In this document: positions 9,772 through 18,729 of the stretch, piece by piece | How positions within the stretch are numbered: position 1 is the first letter of the stretch | Layout of the letters: every line of letters begins with the position of its first letter | Source of the DNA: Tundrisphaera sp051175315 | GTDB lineage: Bacteria > Planctomycetota > Planctomycetia > Isosphaerales > Isosphaeraceae | DNA length: 64,000 nucleotides | Assembly: GCF_051175315.1 (NCBI RefSeq) | Contig: NZ_CP195100.1 | Span: 2,480,001 to 2,544,000, forward strand | Reading direction: 5' to 3' | The notes under the pieces: generated by a model | Database searches by the model: none | Seen by the model: only the letters and a program-made list of their open reading frames with translations | Told to the model about the DNA's origin: nothing | Program-made: the position numbers and the translations under genes

Positions 9772-9907
9772 CGGCGTCGTCCTCGATCGGTGCCTGTCGG
9801 TCGGGTGGGGTCTCCGACCGATATATTCAGGATCGAGGGGGCGGCTTCAGCACAGTTTCTCCCCGAATCGGCAAAATTTGTCCCGGAAACCGGATCGGCC
9901 CCGGGAT

Positions 9908-11344
9908 TCAGGCATCCGCGGGGTCGGGGGGCGGAAGTTCCCCCGAGGCGATCGGCCGGGACGGATCGATGAGGGCCCAGCAGAGGGCGGCCAGGAGGAA
10001 GGCGGCGATGTAGGTGGCGAAGGCCGACTCGTATCCCGAGAGCACGGCCAGACGCCGCCCGGCGGCGGAGATCGTCCCTTCGGAGATCGCGCGGGCGGCC
10101 AGGGAGCGTTCGACCAGGGAGCCGGTCAGCCAGCCGGCGAGGGCGGTCCCCAGGGTGCCGATCGTGTTCATGCAGGCGGCCGTCACCGCGGCGTGCTCGC
10201 GGCCGAGGTCCTGGCAGGTGGCCCAGGCCGAGCCGAGGGTGAGGTCGATCCCGAAGGCGGCCAGCGAGATCAGGAGGCAGAAGGTGTGGACGTCCGTGGC
10301 GTGCAGGGCCCCCCACCAGCAGAGCGCCCCGGTGCCCAGCGTGGTGATGGCCAGCGTCCGCCGGGCGCGACGGCGATCCCCCAGGAGCCGGGCCAGGCCG
10401 TTGACGCAGAGGCCGCCCAGGAAGCAGCCGGCGGCGCCGACCCACAGGGGCGCCCCCTTGTAGATGGCGCCGACCTTGTCGCCCGGGGCGATCGCGAACC
10501 GTTCCTGGAGGTAGGTGGGCAGGTAGGTCAGGTTGAAGGCCCAGGCGTAGTTGACCAGGAAGTACATCAGGCAGAGCGCCCACAGGCTGCGGCTGCGGAG
10601 CAACGCCCGCCAGGGGACGCCCGACGCATGGCCGTGCGAGCCCTTGCCCTCGGAGCCGATCAGCTTGCGCTCGGCCGGGTTGACCCCGGGGTGATCCTCG
10701 GGCCGGTCGCGAAAGAAGGCGGCGAAGGCGACGGTCCAGGCCAGGCCGATCAGCCCGAACAGGACGAACGCCGTCCGCCAGCCCATGAGCGGGGCGGAGG
10801 TGGCCGTCCCGCCGACCAGGATGGCCCAGACCAGCGGGGTGAGCCCCCCCATCAACCGGCCCGACATGAAGACCAGGCCCTGGGACATCTCCCAGTCCCG
10901 GGCCGGGATCCAGTTGTAGAGTGCCCGGGTGATGTTGGGATAGGCCCCCGCCTCGCCGGCCCCGAACAGGAACCGGAGCACGATCAGGGCGCCCAGCCCG
11001 CCCACCAGCGTCCCGCCCACGCGGAGGCCGACCAGGGCGGTCAGGGCCGTGCAGACCGACCACCAGGCCACGATCCGGATCAGCATCCGGCGCGGGCCGA
11101 GGCGGTCGCCCAGGGCCCCGGCCGGGATCTCGAAGGCCGCGTAGGCGATCGCGAAGCAGGTGATCGCCCACTTGAGCTGCGAGACGTCCGCCAGGCCCAG
11201 GTCGCTCGCGATCGACGGGGCCGCCGCGCCGAAGCAGGCACGGTCGAGATACGTGATCATCGACAGGGTGCAGGCGAAGCCCAGCACCCGGTAGCGGACC
11301 CGCGTCGGCGCCCCGGCCCCGAACTCCGCGTCGGCGACGCCCAT
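9908..11344 (-). CDS. MFS transporter, anion:cation symporter (sugar-acid) type
   Basis: This 478-residue transporter has about twelve hydrophobic segments. The N-terminal pattern is RVRYRVLGFACTLSMITYLDR, followed by GALGDRLGPRRML in the first cytoplasmic loop and FLFGAGEAGAYPN in helix 4. These are typical of the ACS family (ExuT/GudP-like), which imports hexuronates, glucarate and galactonate with protons. I chose the ATG at 11342-11344 because it overlaps the TGA of the upstream dehydratase gene (TGATG), implying translational coupling. It ends the five-gene operon that begins at 18318. A sugar-acid substrate is inferred from the family and the dehydratase neighbour. Confidence 0.85.
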   Translation of the reverse strand: MGVADAEFGAGAPTRVRYRVLGFACTLSMITYLDRACFGAAAPSIASDLGLADVSQLKWAITCFAIAYAAFEIPAGALGDRLGPRRMLIRIVAWWSVCTALTALVGLRVGGTLVGGLGALIVLRFLFGAGEAGAYPNITRALYNWIPARDWEMSQGLVFMSGRLMGGLTPLVWAILVGGTATSAPLMGWRTAFVLFGLIGLAWTVAFAAFFRDRPEDHPGVNPAERKLIGSEGKGSHGHASGVPWRALLRSRSLWALCLMYFLVNYAWAFNLTYLPTYLQERFAIAPGDKVGAIYKGAPLWVGAAGCFLGGLCVNGLARLLGDRRRARRTLAITTLGTGALCWWGALHATDVHTFCLLISLAAFGIDLTLGSAWATCQDLGREHAAVTAACMNTIGTLGTALAGWLTGSLVERSLAARAISEGTISAAGRRLAVLSGYESAFATYIAAFLLAALCWALIDPSRPIASGELPPPDPADA

Positions 11345-12465
11345 CAGCGCGACTCGTCGATGAGGACCGACGCGACGAAGTCCTCGTCGAGCGTGACCCC
11401 GAGCCCGGGGCGGTCGGGCACGGCGATCCAGCCGTCGATGGCCTGGATCTTCTCCACGGTCAGGTCGTGGCGGAGCGGCGAATCTTCCACGCAATCCTCG
11501 AACAGGAAGGCATCCTTGCAGGTGCTCAGCCAGTGGAGGCTGGCGGCGGCCGTGACCGGGCTGGTGTAGCAGTGGTTGCAGAGCCGGGCGCCGATCTCCT
11601 CGACCCTCTGGCGGATGTAGGCCGAGTCCGTGAACCCGTTGCGCGAGAGGTCGACCTGGTAGACGTCCAGGCAGCGGCCGTCGATCAGGGGGCGGAACGA
11701 CTGCCGGCCGCATTCCTCCTCGCCCGAGGCGATCGGCACCGGCGAGCGGTCGCGGAGCCAGCGGTAGCCCTCGTAGTCGTCGGGGCCGAGCGGTTCTTCG
11801 AGCCAGCCGATCCGGGAGTCGGCGAACGACTTGGCCCGGTCCAGCGCGGTGCGGGCATCCCACACGCAGCCGGCGTCGATCAGCAGGGTGGCGTCGTCGC
11901 CCAGCCCCTTGCGGGCGCCCCGGACGAGGTCGAGGTCGACCGCTTCGCTCTGGCCCATCGGCTCCCAGCCGAACTTCACGGCGCGGTAGCCGGCCTCGCG
12001 CCAGCGGCGGCCGATGTCGGCGGTCTCGGCCCCGTCGCGGCCGAACAGGATCGACGCATAGGCCGGGAAGCGGTCGTGGAGCTTGCCGCCGAGCAGGCGG
12101 TGGATCGGCTCGCCGAAGTGCTTCCCCTTGAGGTCCCACAGGGCCATGTCGATGGCCGCCATCGCGGTGATGGTGGTCGACCTCCGGCCGCAGTACATCG
12201 TCCGCCGGTACATCTTCTGCCAGAGGCGCTCGGTCTCCAGCGGGTTCTCCCCGACCAGGATGGACCGGAGGCCGGCGGCGATGTTGTGGCTGAACGGGGC
12301 GTCGATGACCGCCTTGACCATCTCCGGGGAGGAGTCGGCCTCGCCGATCCCTTCCAGGCCGGTGTCGGTCCGGACGCGGATCAGGACCGAGTCCTGGCTG
12401 CTGGCCGTCTTGGCCTCGACGTTCTTGATGCGGAGGATCTGGCAGACGATCTCGGTGATTTTCAT
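11344..12465 (-). CDS. Mandelate racemase/muconate lactonizing enzyme family (sugar-acid dehydratase-like)
   Basis: This 373-residue enolase-superfamily member starts at MKITEIVCQI; a longer reading adds 14 basic residues that do not fit the family. The capping domain is residues 1-125 and the barrel follows. Visible catalytic elements are Lys164 in AVKFGWE, metal ligands Asp197 (LIDAG), Glu223 (WLEEP) and Glu249 (ASGEE), and a late His298 in CNHCYTS. This layout fits acid-sugar dehydratases of the MR subgroup, which dehydrate aldonates to 2-keto-3-deoxy acids. The exact substrate cannot be assigned. It is coupled to the MFS gene by a one-base stop/start overlap, which suggests import and first catabolic step are made together. 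Confidence 0.85.
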   Translation of the reverse strand: MKITEIVCQILRIKNVEAKTASSQDSVLIRVRTDTGLEGIGEADSSPEMVKAVIDAPFSHNIAAGLRSILVGENPLETERLWQKMYRRTMYCGRRSTTITAMAAIDMALWDLKGKHFGEPIHRLLGGKLHDRFPAYASILFGRDGAETADIGRRWREAGYRAVKFGWEPMGQSEAVDLDLVRGARKGLGDDATLLIDAGCVWDARTALDRAKSFADSRIGWLEEPLGPDDYEGYRWLRDRSPVPIASGEEECGRQSFRPLIDGRCLDVYQVDLSRNGFTDSAYIRQRVEEIGARLCNHCYTSPVTAAASLHWLSTCKDAFLFEDCVEDSPLRHDLTVEKIQAIDGWIAVPDRPGLGVTLDEDFVASVLIDESR

Positions 12466-12511
12466 GCGGGCTTCCAGGGCGGTTGGCGGTCCGTGCCGGG
12501 GGGCCACCGGG

Positions 12512-13543
12512 TCAGGAGGGGAGGACGCGGCCGACCACGACGATGTGCTGGCCGCGCGGGACCGGGGCGGCCCACGCCTGCGCGAGGACCACCCCGTCGA
12601 CGCCGGCGACGACGGGCCAGGGGTCCATGTCGATGTGGTCGAAGTCGTGCAGCAGGCCGACGGCCTCGCCGCGCCGGACGGCCGCGCCGCATTCTAGCAG
12701 GGGCTCATAGTGGCCGTCGAAGGGGGCCACCGTGAAACAGTCGCGATCGACCATCTCCAGGGTGCGCTGGGTACCGTCGCGGTGGTGGCCGATCGGCTCG
12801 ATCTCCCCGCGGAGCTGCCCCTGGTGGATCGCCGCCGCGAGGACGCCGTGCCGGCCGAACCGGACGCCGTCGACGTTCACGGCCCGTCCCCAGCCGAGTT
12901 CCGTCCCGACGGTGATCTTGCCCAAACGCTCGGCCTCGCTGGGCAGGAGGCCGGGCGTGGCGTTCTGGTAGACCATCAGGCAGGGCGTCCCGAACCAGCG
13001 GGCGGTCTCCTCGACCTGCCGGGATTGCTCGGGGTCGTCGAGCGGGTGATAGCTGGCGCAGAGGGCGAACCGGGCCACGTCGCCCCCGGAGTGGAGGTCC
13101 AGCACCGTGTGGACCCGGGGCCAGATGTGCGACCGGACGAATGCGGCGATCCGGTGGGTGATGCCGCCCAGCGCCGGGGTGACGCCGGCCCCGTCCACGA
13201 ACGCCCGGTTGAGGTTCACCCCGTCGTCGTCGCGGCTCTCGCGGGTGCCCGAGCGGAAGGCGGGGGCGTTGAGCACGGGGATCAGGATGATCCGGCCCCG
13301 GACGTCCTCCGTCTTGATCTCGCGGATCAGGTGCTTGAGGGCGACCGGCCCCTCGTACTCGTTGCCGTGGTTCGACCCGAAGGCGACGAGCCCCCGGCCG
13401 GGCTCGGCCTCGGGGCCGACCCAGACGGTGAGCGGGATCAGGTGGTCGCCCCAGATGCTGTCGTGTTCCAGGGCGACCCAGTAGTCGCGGCGGCCGGGGG
13501 AGTCGAGGTCGAGCCGATCGGGGCGGACGACGGATCGTGTCAT
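12512..13543 (-). CDS. Succinylglutamate desuccinylase/aspartoacylase family zinc deacylase
   Basis: This 343-residue M14-like amidohydrolase has zinc-binding HGNEYE at 59-64, the substrate-binding NLNR at 110-113 and a third zinc ligand in LDLHSGG (His151). A C-terminal beta domain follows (about 265-343). Family members remove acyl groups from amino acids, for example DoeB-type deacetylation in ectoine breakdown. Here it lies between a DUF1501 gene and a sugar-acid dehydratase in one operon. An acyl or amide group on the imported compound is therefore plausible but not proven. Gaps to its neighbours are 34 and 46 bp. Confidence 0.8.
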   Translation of the reverse strand: MTRSVVRPDRLDLDSPGRRDYWVALEHDSIWGDHLIPLTVWVGPEAEPGRGLVAFGSNHGNEYEGPVALKHLIREIKTEDVRGRIILIPVLNAPAFRSGTRESRDDDGVNLNRAFVDGAGVTPALGGITHRIAAFVRSHIWPRVHTVLDLHSGGDVARFALCASYHPLDDPEQSRQVEETARWFGTPCLMVYQNATPGLLPSEAERLGKITVGTELGWGRAVNVDGVRFGRHGVLAAAIHQGQLRGEIEPIGHHRDGTQRTLEMVDRDCFTVAPFDGHYEPLLECGAAVRRGEAVGLLHDFDHIDMDPWPVVAGVDGVVLAQAWAAPVPRGQHIVVVGRVLPS

Positions 13544-13577
13544 GCGGGGCGGATTCCCGAGGGGATGCGACGAGGGT

Positions 13578-15002
13578 TCAGGCCACGATCGATCGGACGA
13601 CCTGCCCGTGGACGTCGGTGAGGCGGAAGTCGCGGCCGGCGTAGCGGTAGGTCAGCCGCTCGTGGTCGAAGCCGAGCAGGTGGAGGATCGTGGCGTGGAA
13701 GTCGTGGACGGTGACCGGGTCCTGCACGGCCTTGAAGCCGAAGTCGTCGGTGGCGCCGTGGATCGTGCCGCCCTTCACGCCGCCGCCGGCCATCCAGACG
13801 CTGAACCCGTAGTGGTTGTGGTCGCGGCCGAGGGCGGCCTTGCCGTTGCCGTCGAGTTCCACGGTGGGGGTGCGGCCGAACTCTCCGCCCCAGATCACCA
13901 GGGTGTCTTCGAGCATCCCCCTTTGCTTGAGGTCGGTCAGCAGGGCGGCGATCGGCGTGTCGATCTGGGCGGCCAGAGCGCGGTGGTTCTGCTCGATCTG
14001 GGCGTGGTTGTCCCAGGGCTGCCCGGCGCCGTGCCAGAGCTGGACGTAGCGGACGCCGCGTTCCAGGAGCCGGCGGGCGATCAGGGTCTGCCGGCCGTGG
14101 ACGCCGTCGCCGTACAGATCCCGGATCGCCTGGGGCTCGCGGTTGATGTCGAAGGCGTCGGCGGCCTCCATCTGCATCCGGAAGGCCATCTCGAACGACT
14201 GGATCCGGGCGTCGAGCCGGGCATCGGCGCGGGGCTCGCGGTGCCTGGCGTTGAAGGCTTGCAGGAGATCGAGCTGCTTCCGCTGGACGGCCTTCGACGC
14301 GTGCGGGCTGCGGATGTTCTCGATGAGCTTGTCGATCTCCGTGTTCTGGGGATCGATGAACGTGCCCTGGAACGCCCCCGGCAGGAAGCCGGACTGCCAG
14401 TTGTCGGAATCCTTGATCGGCATCCCGCCGGGGCACATCGCCACGAAGCCGGGGAGGTTCTGGTTCTCCGTGCCCAGCCCGTACATGACCCACGAGCCCA
14501 CGCTGGGCCGGGACAGCACCGAGTCCCCGCAGTTCATGAGCATCAGCGACGGCTCATGGTTGGGCACCTGGGCGACCATCGAGCGGATCACCGCGATGTC
14601 GTCGATGTGCTGCGCCGTCTTGGCGAACAGCTCGCTCACCTCGATGCCGCTCTGCCCATATTTCTGGAACTTGAACGGGGAGGGGAACGCGGCGCCGGTC
14701 TTGCGCTCGGTGGTCAGGCTCTCCGGGGCGGGCTGGCCGGCGTACTTCAGGAGGGCCGGCTTCGGGTCGAACGTATCGACCTGGCTGGGGCCGCCGTTCA
14801 GGAAGAAGTGGATGACCCGTTTGGCCTTGCCCGGGAAGTGGGGCGGCCTCGGGGCCAGGGCATCACCCGACGGGATCCCCGAAGGCGTGGACGCGAGCGC
14901 CCCCTCGCGGCCGAACAGGTCGCCGAGGCCGAGCGCCCCCAGGCCCAAGGCCGAGCGTTGCAGCAGGGCCCTGCGGTTGATCATCGACGGGTCGTGCGGC
15001 AT
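13578..15002 (-). CDS. DUF1501 Tat-exported sulfatase-like protein
   Basis: This 474-residue protein starts with a twin-arginine leader (NRRALLQRSALGLGALGLG at 9-27). DUF1501 motifs follow: FFLNGGPSQVDTFDPKP, GGEFGRTPT and RDHNHYGFS, the alkaline-phosphatase-like metal fold. Members are abundant in planctomycetes and nearly always sit next to a DUF1549/DUF1553 cytochrome gene, as here with a 25-bp gap. The biochemical reaction of the pair is not established. Export and pairing suggest periplasmic processing of complex carbohydrate. It is the second gene of the operon starting at 18318. Confidence 0.9.
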   Translation of the reverse strand: MPHDPSMINRRALLQRSALGLGALGLGDLFGREGALASTPSGIPSGDALAPRPPHFPGKAKRVIHFFLNGGPSQVDTFDPKPALLKYAGQPAPESLTTERKTGAAFPSPFKFQKYGQSGIEVSELFAKTAQHIDDIAVIRSMVAQVPNHEPSLMLMNCGDSVLSRPSVGSWVMYGLGTENQNLPGFVAMCPGGMPIKDSDNWQSGFLPGAFQGTFIDPQNTEIDKLIENIRSPHASKAVQRKQLDLLQAFNARHREPRADARLDARIQSFEMAFRMQMEAADAFDINREPQAIRDLYGDGVHGRQTLIARRLLERGVRYVQLWHGAGQPWDNHAQIEQNHRALAAQIDTPIAALLTDLKQRGMLEDTLVIWGGEFGRTPTVELDGNGKAALGRDHNHYGFSVWMAGGGVKGGTIHGATDDFGFKAVQDPVTVHDFHATILHLLGFDHERLTYRYAGRDFRLTDVHGQVVRSIVA

Positions 15003-15027
15003 GGTCGCTCCCTCCCTCCCGGTCGGA

Positions 15028-18000
15028 TCAGTCGACGAACATCAATTCATTCGCCATCAGGACCACCTGGGCCAGTTGCTCCCAGGGTTCGAGCTGGCGG
15101 CGGGGCGGCCCGGAGAAGTCGCGGGCCGAATCCCAGGTGGTCGGGGCGGCGTGGTCGCCGAGTTCGCGGACCGTCGCGGTCCAGGTGTGCTGGTCGCTGT
15201 TCAGGCCGTCGCGGATGTCCACGACGAAGTCGATCGTATCGCCGGGCTCGACCGCGATCGAGTCGGCGTTGAAGTCTTCCCGTCCGTTGTGGACCGGGGC
15301 CGACTTGAGGACGCCCTGCCGGCTCGAAACGAGCCAGCCCCGGACGCCGTCTCCGGTCGCCTCGGCATGGACCAGGGTCGAATGGACCTCCACCCGGCCG
15401 GCCTTCGGGGCGACCCAGCGGCGGATCGTGGCGTGCTTGTGGTCGTCGCCGGGGTGGCCCCCCTGCGCGGTGATCTGGACCCAGCCGAGCTTGGGGTCGG
15501 GCCAGCGTTCCCCGCCGCCCCAGGCCGAGCCGTTGAAGTGGGGCAGGCGGAGGAACTCGCCGGCCGGCCCCTTCGCCGGGTCGACCGCGCCATAGCCGTA
15601 CTGCCAGGCCAGGGTCTCGGGCCGGACGGGCTCGGCCGACTCGTCCGCGGGCTGGGCCAGGAAGTCGAGCGCGGCCCGACGCTCCACGTCGGTCGGATCC
15701 CGCTGGTAGGCCGCCTGGAAGAGGTCCCGGATGGCCCGGTCGGGATCGTCGGCGGGCAGCCGTTTCGCCAGGGCCCGGGCGCGGTCGGCGACGAACGGGT
15801 GGTTCATCGCGAACAGCGCCTGCTGGGGGACGGTCGTCTCGCTCCGCGCCGGGATGTGGAGGTCCGGGTTGGCGAAGTCGAAGGCGCGGAAGACGCTGGG
15901 CAGGAACTGGCGGTCCACCGTCCCGTAGAGCGAGCGGCGGGGGTTGGTGCCGGTGGCGGGGAACAGCTCCGACGGCCGCCCGCCGAGGCGGAGGTCGATC
16001 TCCCCGGTGACGGCCAGGAGGGTGTCCCGGGCCTCCTCGAACGTCAGGCGATGCGGATTCATCCGCCAGAGGAGCCGGTTCTCCGGGTCGACCTTCGACG
16101 CCCGCTCGCGGATCGCGGCGTCTTCGGGCAGGCTCGACTGTTGCTGGTAGGCGGCCGAGAGGAGGATCAGGCGGTGGATCGCCTTGGTGCTCCAACCGCC
16201 ATCCACCAGGCGGCGGGCGAGCCAGTCGAGGAGTTCGGGGTGGCTGGGCGCCTCGGCGCGGATGCCGAAGTCGCTCGGGGTCCGGACCAGACCCGCGCCG
16301 AAGTGGTGCATCCAGATCCGGTTGACCCAGACCCGCGCCGTCAGCGGGTTGGACGGGTCGACGATCGCGCGGGCCAGTTCCAGGCGTCCGCTCCCCTGGG
16401 CGAACGGCTTCCGGTCCGGCCCGGCGATGGCCTGGAGGAACCGGCGGGGCACCTCGTCGCCGCGATTGGCCGGGCTGCCGCGCTTGAAGATGCGAGCCTC
16501 GCGGATCTCGTCGCGATCGACCAGGGCCACCCCGTAGGGCGGGGCCTTCGGGGACTGGATCAACCAGCGGTCGACTTCCCCCTGGAGCTTCCACATCGCG
16601 ACCACGGTGCCCGAATCGAAGAACCACTCGGTCGTCACGATGGGTTCGTCCGGGACGACGCACGGGCCCCGGTCCGCGTACAGGACCTGCCGGAGCGCCT
16701 CGGCATCGGGGTCGGGCAGGCTCTCGGGCCGATCGACCTCCGCGAACAGCTTGCCGTAGCGGTCGGCGACCTCCTGGAGCGATGCGGGCGGGGTCGCGAA
16801 TGCCTCGGCGACCTTCCGGTTGAGGGGTGGCGCATCGGCCCGGGTCAGGGCCTCGGTTTCCGGCTTCGCCCGGTCGGCGAACTCGGCGGCGGGCAGGGCC
16901 GAGAAGCGTCGCCAGGGGCGGAAGATCGGGTCGTCTTCCTTCGCGGCCCGGGCGAGATGGGCCTGCCAGCGCCGGACGAAGGCGGGATTCAGGTCGTCCG
17001 GGCCCAGGACGGTGTCGAACCCTTCCTGGGGGATCTTCGAGAGGTCCATCTGCGCCATCAGGTAGGCCGGGATCCGGGCCCGGACCCGCTTCGAGGCCTC
17101 GGCCCGGCTCGCTTCCATCCCCTTCCGCATGGCCTCGCGGCGCTTGTCCAGTTCCTTCTCGAAGGCTGCATAGGCCTCGTCCTGCGTCTCGGGCGCGGCG
17201 ACCGGGACCAGCCGCTCGGTGCAGTTCTGGAAGACGCCGTAGAGGGAGTAGTAATCGGCCGTGGGGATCGGGTCGTACTTGTGGTCGTGGCAGCGGGCGC
17301 AGGCGACGGTCATCCCCATCGTGCCCCGGGTGAGGACGTCGATCCGGTCGTCGAGGATGTCGTGGGTCACTCCCAGGAACCGCCGCCCGACGGTCAGGAA
17401 GCCCATCGCCGCCTGCGCCGCCGGATTCTCGGGCTCGGCCTGGTCGGCGGCGATCTGATCGAGGAGGAAGCGGTCGTAGGGGAGGTCGGCGTTGAACGCA
17501 TCCACGACCCAGTCGCGATAGGCCGGGGCCTGGACCAAAAACCGTTCCTCGCGGCCGTAGACGTAGCCCTTGGTGTCCGCGTACCGGGCCACGTCCAGCC
17601 AGTGCCGGGCCCATTGCTCGCCGTAATGCTTCGAGGCCAGGAGCCGATCGACCAACTTCTCGTAGGCGTCCGGGGACTCGTCCGCGACGAACGCCCGGAC
17701 CTCCTCGGGGGTCGGCGGCAGGCCGGTCAGGTCGTAGGTGACGCGGCGGATCAGGCGGGCCCGATCCAGCGGCGGGGACGGGTCCAGCCCCTTCGCCTCC
17801 AGCCCTTGCTTGATGAAGGCGTCGACCGGGGTGCGACACCACGACGCGTCCCGGGGCAGGGGGGGCCGGGGGTCGGCGACCGGCCGGAACGCCCAGTGGT
17901 TCGCCCAGGCTTCTTTCCGGCGATCGACGGCCGGCGCGGGGTCGGCGGGCCAGGGGGCCCCGGCCGCGACCCAGCGTTCCAGGGCGGCGATCTGATCGGG

Positions 18001-18318
18001 GGAGAGCTTGCGGTCCGGGGGCATCTTGAGGTCGCCGTCCTGGCGGACCGCCTCGATCAGCAGGCTCTCGCCGGGCTTGCCCGCGACGACCGCGGGGCCG
18101 GAATCCCCGCCGTCCAGCATGGACTGCCGGGAGTCGACCCGGAATCCCGCCTTCTGCTTCTCGGCGCCGTGGCACTTCGCGCACTGCTCGATCAGGAGGG
18201 GGCGGACCTCCTTCTCGAACGCCTCGAAGTCCGCCGCCGGCTGCGCCGGGAGGGGGCCCGGCATCAGGGCGACGAGGGCCGCCGCCAGGAACGCGAAACG
18301 GGTCCGGTCGTGGGGCAT
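15028..18318 (-). CDS. Planctomycete cytochrome c: PSCyt1-DUF1549-DUF1553 protein
   Basis: This 1096-residue exported protein has a signal peptide (1-26). A single haem c site follows (CAKCH at 46-50) in a PSCyt1 domain whose end reads DLKMPPDRKLSPDQI. DUF1549 occupies roughly 150-360 (TPVDAFI, LTGLPPTPEEV, YADTKGY) and DUF1553 roughly 680-940 (NPLTARVWVNRIW, HPELLDWLA). The C-terminal 150 residues (LPHFNGSAWGGGE onward) look like an additional beta-sandwich, perhaps carbohydrate-binding. Such proteins are typical of planctomycetes and are linked by context to polysaccharide breakdown. It is the first gene of the operon and has operator palindromes 83-116 bp upstream of its start. Confidence 0.9.
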   Translation of the reverse strand: MPHDRTRFAFLAAALVALMPGPLPAQPAADFEAFEKEVRPLLIEQCAKCHGAEKQKAGFRVDSRQSMLDGGDSGPAVVAGKPGESLLIEAVRQDGDLKMPPDRKLSPDQIAALERWVAAGAPWPADPAPAVDRRKEAWANHWAFRPVADPRPPLPRDASWCRTPVDAFIKQGLEAKGLDPSPPLDRARLIRRVTYDLTGLPPTPEEVRAFVADESPDAYEKLVDRLLASKHYGEQWARHWLDVARYADTKGYVYGREERFLVQAPAYRDWVVDAFNADLPYDRFLLDQIAADQAEPENPAAQAAMGFLTVGRRFLGVTHDILDDRIDVLTRGTMGMTVACARCHDHKYDPIPTADYYSLYGVFQNCTERLVPVAAPETQDEAYAAFEKELDKRREAMRKGMEASRAEASKRVRARIPAYLMAQMDLSKIPQEGFDTVLGPDDLNPAFVRRWQAHLARAAKEDDPIFRPWRRFSALPAAEFADRAKPETEALTRADAPPLNRKVAEAFATPPASLQEVADRYGKLFAEVDRPESLPDPDAEALRQVLYADRGPCVVPDEPIVTTEWFFDSGTVVAMWKLQGEVDRWLIQSPKAPPYGVALVDRDEIREARIFKRGSPANRGDEVPRRFLQAIAGPDRKPFAQGSGRLELARAIVDPSNPLTARVWVNRIWMHHFGAGLVRTPSDFGIRAEAPSHPELLDWLARRLVDGGWSTKAIHRLILLSAAYQQQSSLPEDAAIRERASKVDPENRLLWRMNPHRLTFEEARDTLLAVTGEIDLRLGGRPSELFPATGTNPRRSLYGTVDRQFLPSVFRAFDFANPDLHIPARSETTVPQQALFAMNHPFVADRARALAKRLPADDPDRAIRDLFQAAYQRDPTDVERRAALDFLAQPADESAEPVRPETLAWQYGYGAVDPAKGPAGEFLRLPHFNGSAWGGGERWPDPKLGWVQITAQGGHPGDDHKHATIRRWVAPKAGRVEVHSTLVHAEATGDGVRGWLVSSRQGVLKSAPVHNGREDFNADSIAVEPGDTIDFVVDIRDGLNSDQHTWTATVRELGDHAAPTTWDSARDFSGPPRRQLEPWEQLAQVVLMANELMFVD

Positions 18319-18400
18319 GGTGAATCTCGCTCGAACGCCGGTGGGCCGGGAGTCGATCGTTTCGGTCGAGGAGGGCGGCCGGGGAGGCCCGACGCCGGCC

Positions 18401-18434
18401 GATTGTAGACAATCGGGTTTTCCGTGTCGACAAT
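18401..18434. promoter_or_regulatory. GntR-type operator pair, side of the DUF1549 operon
   Basis: GATTGTAGACAATC (18401-18414) is a perfect 14-bp palindrome. A weaker copy, CGTGTCGACAAT (18423-18434), is centred exactly 21 bp away, two helical turns. Palindromes of the ATTGT-N2-ACAAT type suit the winged-helix dimer of GntR/FCD regulators, and a gntR gene begins downstream on the other strand. Binding is inferred. Confidence 0.7.
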
Positions 18435-18559
18435 GAAATTGCCGTCCGAGCCGAGTTTGCGGCCTTCGCAGGCCGCCGGCGATCGCGGGCGATGCCGCAA
18501 CTCGCTGCCTTGCGGTGGGTTGGGGCGAGATCCAAAAATTGATGCCAGTGCCAATTTAA

Positions 18560-18593
18560 GATTGTAGACAATCCCTGGCGGATTGGATACATT
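18560..18593. promoter_or_regulatory. GntR-type operator pair, side of the gntR gene
   Basis: The same 14-bp palindrome GATTGTAGACAATC recurs at 18560-18573. A weaker copy ATTGGATACATT (18582-18593, 9 of 12 matching the core) is again centred 21 bp away. Together with the pair at 18401-18434 this brackets the divergent promoter region, with the two perfect sites 159 bp apart. The layout suggests autoregulation of gntR and control of the leftward operon. Confidence 0.7.
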
Positions 18594-18729
18594 CGGTCGA
18601 CACTCTCAAGGGCCGATGGCGCGAATCCGCCGCCGATCGATCCGACGCCTTGCGAAGCCATTCTCCATTCCCTTCCGGATCGGGGAGCGACGACCCTCGT
18701 CCTCCCCCAGGCCCCGGGGCCCAACACCG

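Noticed and set aside
14143..18408. 1421-residue rightward frame
   Set aside because: Antisense to the DUF1549/DUF1553 and DUF1501 genes, which have recognisable domains; the frame has no motif.
18583..18729. Longer N-terminus for the GntR regulator
   Set aside because: It would add 49 Arg/Pro-rich residues and begin inside an operator; the winged helix starts only after 18730.
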